This document shows positions 63,401-64,000 of a DNA stretch of 64,000 bases, piece by piece. Origin of the DNA: Neomegalonema sp. (GTDB taxonomy: Bacteria; Pseudomonadota; Alphaproteobacteria; Rhodobacterales; Rhodobacteraceae). The notes below the pieces were generated by a model. That model was not told the DNA's origin. It ran no database searches and worked only from the letters and a program-made list of their open reading frames with translations. A program made the translations under genes and the position numbers. The DNA is taken from positions 1-64,000 of the forward strand of contig JALEFY010000028.1 in assembly GCA_022760435.1 (NCBI GenBank), read 5' to 3'. Position 1 is the stretch's first letter. Each line of letters starts with the position of its first letter.

Positions 63401-63899
63401 GGAGATCGAAGCAGCGGCAACGCGGGCATTACGGCTGGAACTGGGCGCGCTCGCCGCGGATCGGGCGCTGGGCAATTACCGCCAGAGCCACCGCTCGGAG
63501 ATGCTCGCGGACACGGCCGCGGCCTTCGTGACCCTGACCGGTGGGCGGTATCGCGATCTGACAACCTATAGCGATGACAAGGGTGGGGAGAGTTTGCTGC
63601 CGATCCCGGCGGAGGGTGGGAGCAAGCCGATTGAGGGCCTGTCCAAGGGCACGCGCGATCAGCTCTATCTGGCCTTGCGGGTTGCGGGCCATAAGCGGTT
63701 TTGCGCGCGCAAGGGGCCGCTACCGTTTTTCGCCGATGATATTCTGGAGACCTTTGACGACACCCGCGCGGCGGCGGCTTTTGGTCTTTTGGAGCAGATG
63801 GCGCGGCGGGGTCAGGTGATATATCTCACCCATCACCGCCATCTTTGCGATATTGCACGGCAATCCTGTCAGGGGCGCTTCACGCTGCATGAGCTGTGA
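60417..63899 (+). CDS. AAA/SMC-like ATPase, YhaN/SbcC-like
   Basis: At 1160 residues the large coiled-coil ATPase has Walker A IYGDNESGKST at 40-50 in the N-terminal lobe. Two very long Ala/Glu/Arg-rich coiled coils (about 190-560 and 590-1000) follow, and the C-terminal lobe has the signature region LSKGTRDQLYLALRVAG, Walker B PFFADDILETFDD and a final HHRHL. The hinge region lacks an obvious zinc hook CxxC, as in YhaN. It pairs with the preceding phosphoesterase. The start overlaps the previous stop, so the two are translationally coupled. Confidence 0.92.
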   Translation: MRLRRFCLTRYGHFTDRCLDFGEGSTGAPGAMAQPDLHVIYGDNESGKSTVLHGLLDLLFGIETRSAYNFLHEYKQMQLDADLQIAGGTGLAISRVKARSNTLLDASGAALGEGALEALLHGLDRRDYQAMFSLNDERLAQGGEDILASRGELGPALFSASSGLGEMAQRLRSASDQSQEFWGRKQNTALATLGQLSDQLKALDEKIKLADIGEPEYRAAREARDDAIREVDAARQKAAQLAAQDHEIGTLILVAPRLARLDQGRADLGERRDLPMIPEEWPLEAQKLWAEHQEAQAALQNAHQQIERLEGERAALALDPQIEALGAPLDRLIEGGARGRFLAAREDRPECERERDAALTRINALCARIGADPANAAGARLSQANLARIEGLLAKITTNETQRAQAEQEARRAQEGLENARAALERCGTIAPPGALVVLLRQVQAEAPDQKLAQAEKERAGVEAALDRQLARLAPWAGDEADLGARPPFSAGQVRGWLEQHTDLEQRMRDNRQDLARAQAEQSALRAKIDRLAGREGLISDRQAQQSRSDRDAAWAHHRDRLDATSADAFAQAMAQDDHLREQRLWQTDQLVHLRKLEEDEAATIERARACAAALEKLEQEAGRLRAEIAPRLRESLLPADFALSDLPDWLETYAQAAELAAQCQQMRRECDSARASLAQISDALAREIEAPDMPAFPLLIAQAQARVDALQKAQAEAEKAQMTLQGAEEQARRRESELARLSEQAAALVGEWEAALSGLWVAGHRPEMLAAIIAPLRDLGPLLDEATRLEQRIGAMALAEQEFSDQVAQFAAKLGADDAMGDPVQCLDAMSHRLREAQRLRVIESQLDAALAAAREQVTQSEAQCARAERIVTEMAQVLGTDAGITEPQHLLTALQEIAELRRQHDALDTLEAELLELLGPTPLEQARAMLGEAEQAGLSLVVQREAVQSDRASAQDALEQCLSDLSLAEQGLKAIGADADVAHLQSAREALLLEIEAAATRALRLELGALAADRALGNYRQSHRSEMLADTAAAFVTLTGGRYRDLTTYSDDKGGESLLPIPAEGGSKPIEGLSKGTRDQLYLALRVAGHKRFCARKGPLPFFADDILETFDDTRAAAAFGLLEQMARRGQVIYLTHHRHLCDIARQSCQGRFTLHEL

Positions 63900-63927
63900 A
63901 GCGCTGTCCGGGGCTGCGCCCTGCTGC

Positions 63928-64000
63928 TCAGAACTCGGCGTAGACCGCGCCGCCACCTGTGCCGGTTGCCTTCAGAGCCGGCGCAGGGGCTGCGGCTTTG
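63928..64000 (-). CDS. C-terminal end of a gene leaving the window
   Basis: A minus-strand frame open to the right edge ends at 63928. Its last 23 residues are Ala/Pro/Gly-rich and finish ATGTGGGAVYAEF. It is convergent with the YhaN-like gene. The family cannot be told from this fragment. Confidence 0.55.
   Translation of the reverse strand, partial: KAAAPAPALKATGTGGGAVYAEF

Overview
The window is GC-rich chromosomal DNA of an alphaproteobacterium. The evidence is a ChpT histidine phosphotransferase (the CtrA cell-cycle relay, known only from alphaproteobacteria), a DUF3553 protein next to it, adjacent olsB-olsA genes for ornithine lipids, a DUF3141 polymer-synthase relative, a DUF2189 membrane protein and a bacterial type-A RNase P RNA. 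A Rhodobacterales or Hyphomonadales/Maricaulales relative would fit, but I cannot place it more exactly from sequence alone. No rRNA, tRNA, insertion sequence, prophage or CRISPR array was seen.

Layout. 0-7 kb: a gene-poor left edge, chpT, a DUF3553 gene, an NfeD/SPFH membrane pair, olsB-olsA and a coiled-coil methyltransferase. 7-18 kb: ppiD-trpE, the thiamine genes thiM-thiE-thiD, an orphan TRAP binding protein, holC, a YqaA-type membrane protein, a DsbA-family oxidoreductase, a GNAT acetyltransferase and rnpB. 18-23 kb: the DUF3141 gene with an FNR/FixK-like box upstream, then a large RTX adhesin-like protein with a clear terminator. 23-29.5 kb: the most unusual block. It holds a fusion of an FAD/NAD(P) reductase, a BFD [2Fe-2S] domain and a diheme-b-like membrane domain, an 11-heme membrane-anchored cytochrome c, a Tll0287-like mono-heme periplasmic protein, and a chemoreceptor with a C-terminal sensor-like domain. 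29.5-34.5 kb: ahpC-ahpD, an Rrf2/NsrR-like regulator preceded by an FNR-like box, tag, a radical SAM protein and a flavin reductase. 35-44 kb: a tyrosine phosphatase, an MsbA-like exporter, an RND efflux pair and DUF2189. 44-51 kb: a P-II protein, a thiamine-diphosphokinase-like gene joined to queC-queE, a potassium channel with a zinc ribbon, fghA-frmA and pheS without pheT. 51-58 kb: a more accessory stretch with a TPR protein, an AEC transporter, three tandem alpha/beta-hydrolase paralogues, a PemK/MazF-like protein and a secreted-protein gene broken by one amber codon. 58-64 kb: a TetR regulator divergent from a DUF1330 gene with a palindromic operator between them, a YhaO/YhaN (SbcD/SbcC-like) pair, and the end of a gene running off the right edge.

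Two themes cut across the window. First, redox and oxygen: the multiheme block, two FNR-like boxes, the peroxiredoxin pair, the NsrR-like regulator and formaldehyde detoxification suggest a facultative lifestyle with respiratory flexibility. Second, short tandem duplications of 12-18 bp recur at ten or more places, mostly between genes or in disordered protein ends. One has duplicated a gene start and created a 7-codon leader frame. All functional assignments come from reading motifs by eye; no database search was run.
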